Shown piece after piece: positions 5,907 through 6,022 of a DNA stretch of 6,022 bases (position 1 is the first letter of the stretch; each line of letters opens with the position of its first letter). Under the pieces are notes generated by a model, which worked only from the letters and a program-made list of their open reading frames with translations, ran no database searches and was not told where the DNA came from. A program made the position numbers and the translations under genes. Origin of the DNA: Nitrospinota bacterium (GTDB lineage: Bacteria; Nitrospinota; Nitrospinia; SZUA-224); contig JACRGM010000017.1 in assembly GCA_016212345.1 (NCBI GenBank), positions 1 to 6,022 on the forward strand, written 5' to 3'.

Positions 5907-6022
5907 ATACCTTATCCATAGAGTACAATATATTAAATACCCTTCCCTCCTCTCTTATCAAGATCAGATCTTCTATAGATAGAGAATCCTCTATTTTAAA
6001 TATCCCTACCCTAATTCTTTCA
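5904..6022 (-). repeat. 119-bp inverted repeat, right arm (inverted truB fragment)
   Basis: This is an exact reverse-complement copy of truB positions 5612-5730, running off the window end. It has no start or stop of its own and does not represent a second full truB within view. It overlaps the last three bases of the MITE-like element. Zero divergence over 119 bases implies a very recent duplication or, more likely, an amplification or assembly chimera at a contig end. Confidence 0.95.

Overview
The window carries a conserved bacterial translation and ribosome-maturation operon on the + strand: rimP (803-1273), nusA (1270-2379), infB (2376-4373), ylxP/DUF503 (4388-4669), rbfA (4690-5040) and truB (5040-5777). 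Genes overlap by 1-4 bases or are separated by no more than about 20, so they read as one transcript. Upstream, a tRNA-Pro(UGG) gene lies on the - strand (97-172), followed by about 630 bases without a protein gene.

The DNA is A+T-rich by eye and the operon lacks the ylxR-ylxQ pair that usually sits between nusA and infB in Firmicutes. DUF503 between infB and rbfA, an IF2 of only 665 residues, and a GC-rich palindromic repeat of the type that translates as SPQPSPTRGEG suggest a low-GC Gram-negative lineage of the Nitrospirota / Desulfobacterota / candidate-phylum kind. That placement is inference and not firm.

Layout: 20-57 GC-rich palindromic repeat; 97-172 tRNA-Pro; 235-359 a 125-bp MITE-like element with imperfect 27-bp terminal inverted repeats and a nested internal hairpin; 519-596 two small hairpins in A+T-rich DNA; 693-729 a strong intrinsic terminator or attenuator; 744-787 a potential H-type pseudoknot plus hairpin in the rimP leader; 803-5777 the operon; 5782-5906 a second copy of the 125-bp element in the same orientation; 5904-6022 a perfect inverted copy of the 3' part of truB that runs to the window end.

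The gene products act together on gene expression. NusA modulates RNA polymerase pausing, termination and antitermination. IF2 delivers initiator tRNA. RimP and RbfA mature the 30S subunit. TruB makes pseudouridine 55 in tRNA. YlxP is a small conserved partner of uncertain role. The unusual parts are the structured rimP leader, the paired MITE-like elements bracketing the operon, a TruB without its PUA domain that stops next to one element, and the fold-back at the right end. The fold-back may be an amplification or assembly chimera rather than genuine chromosome structure.
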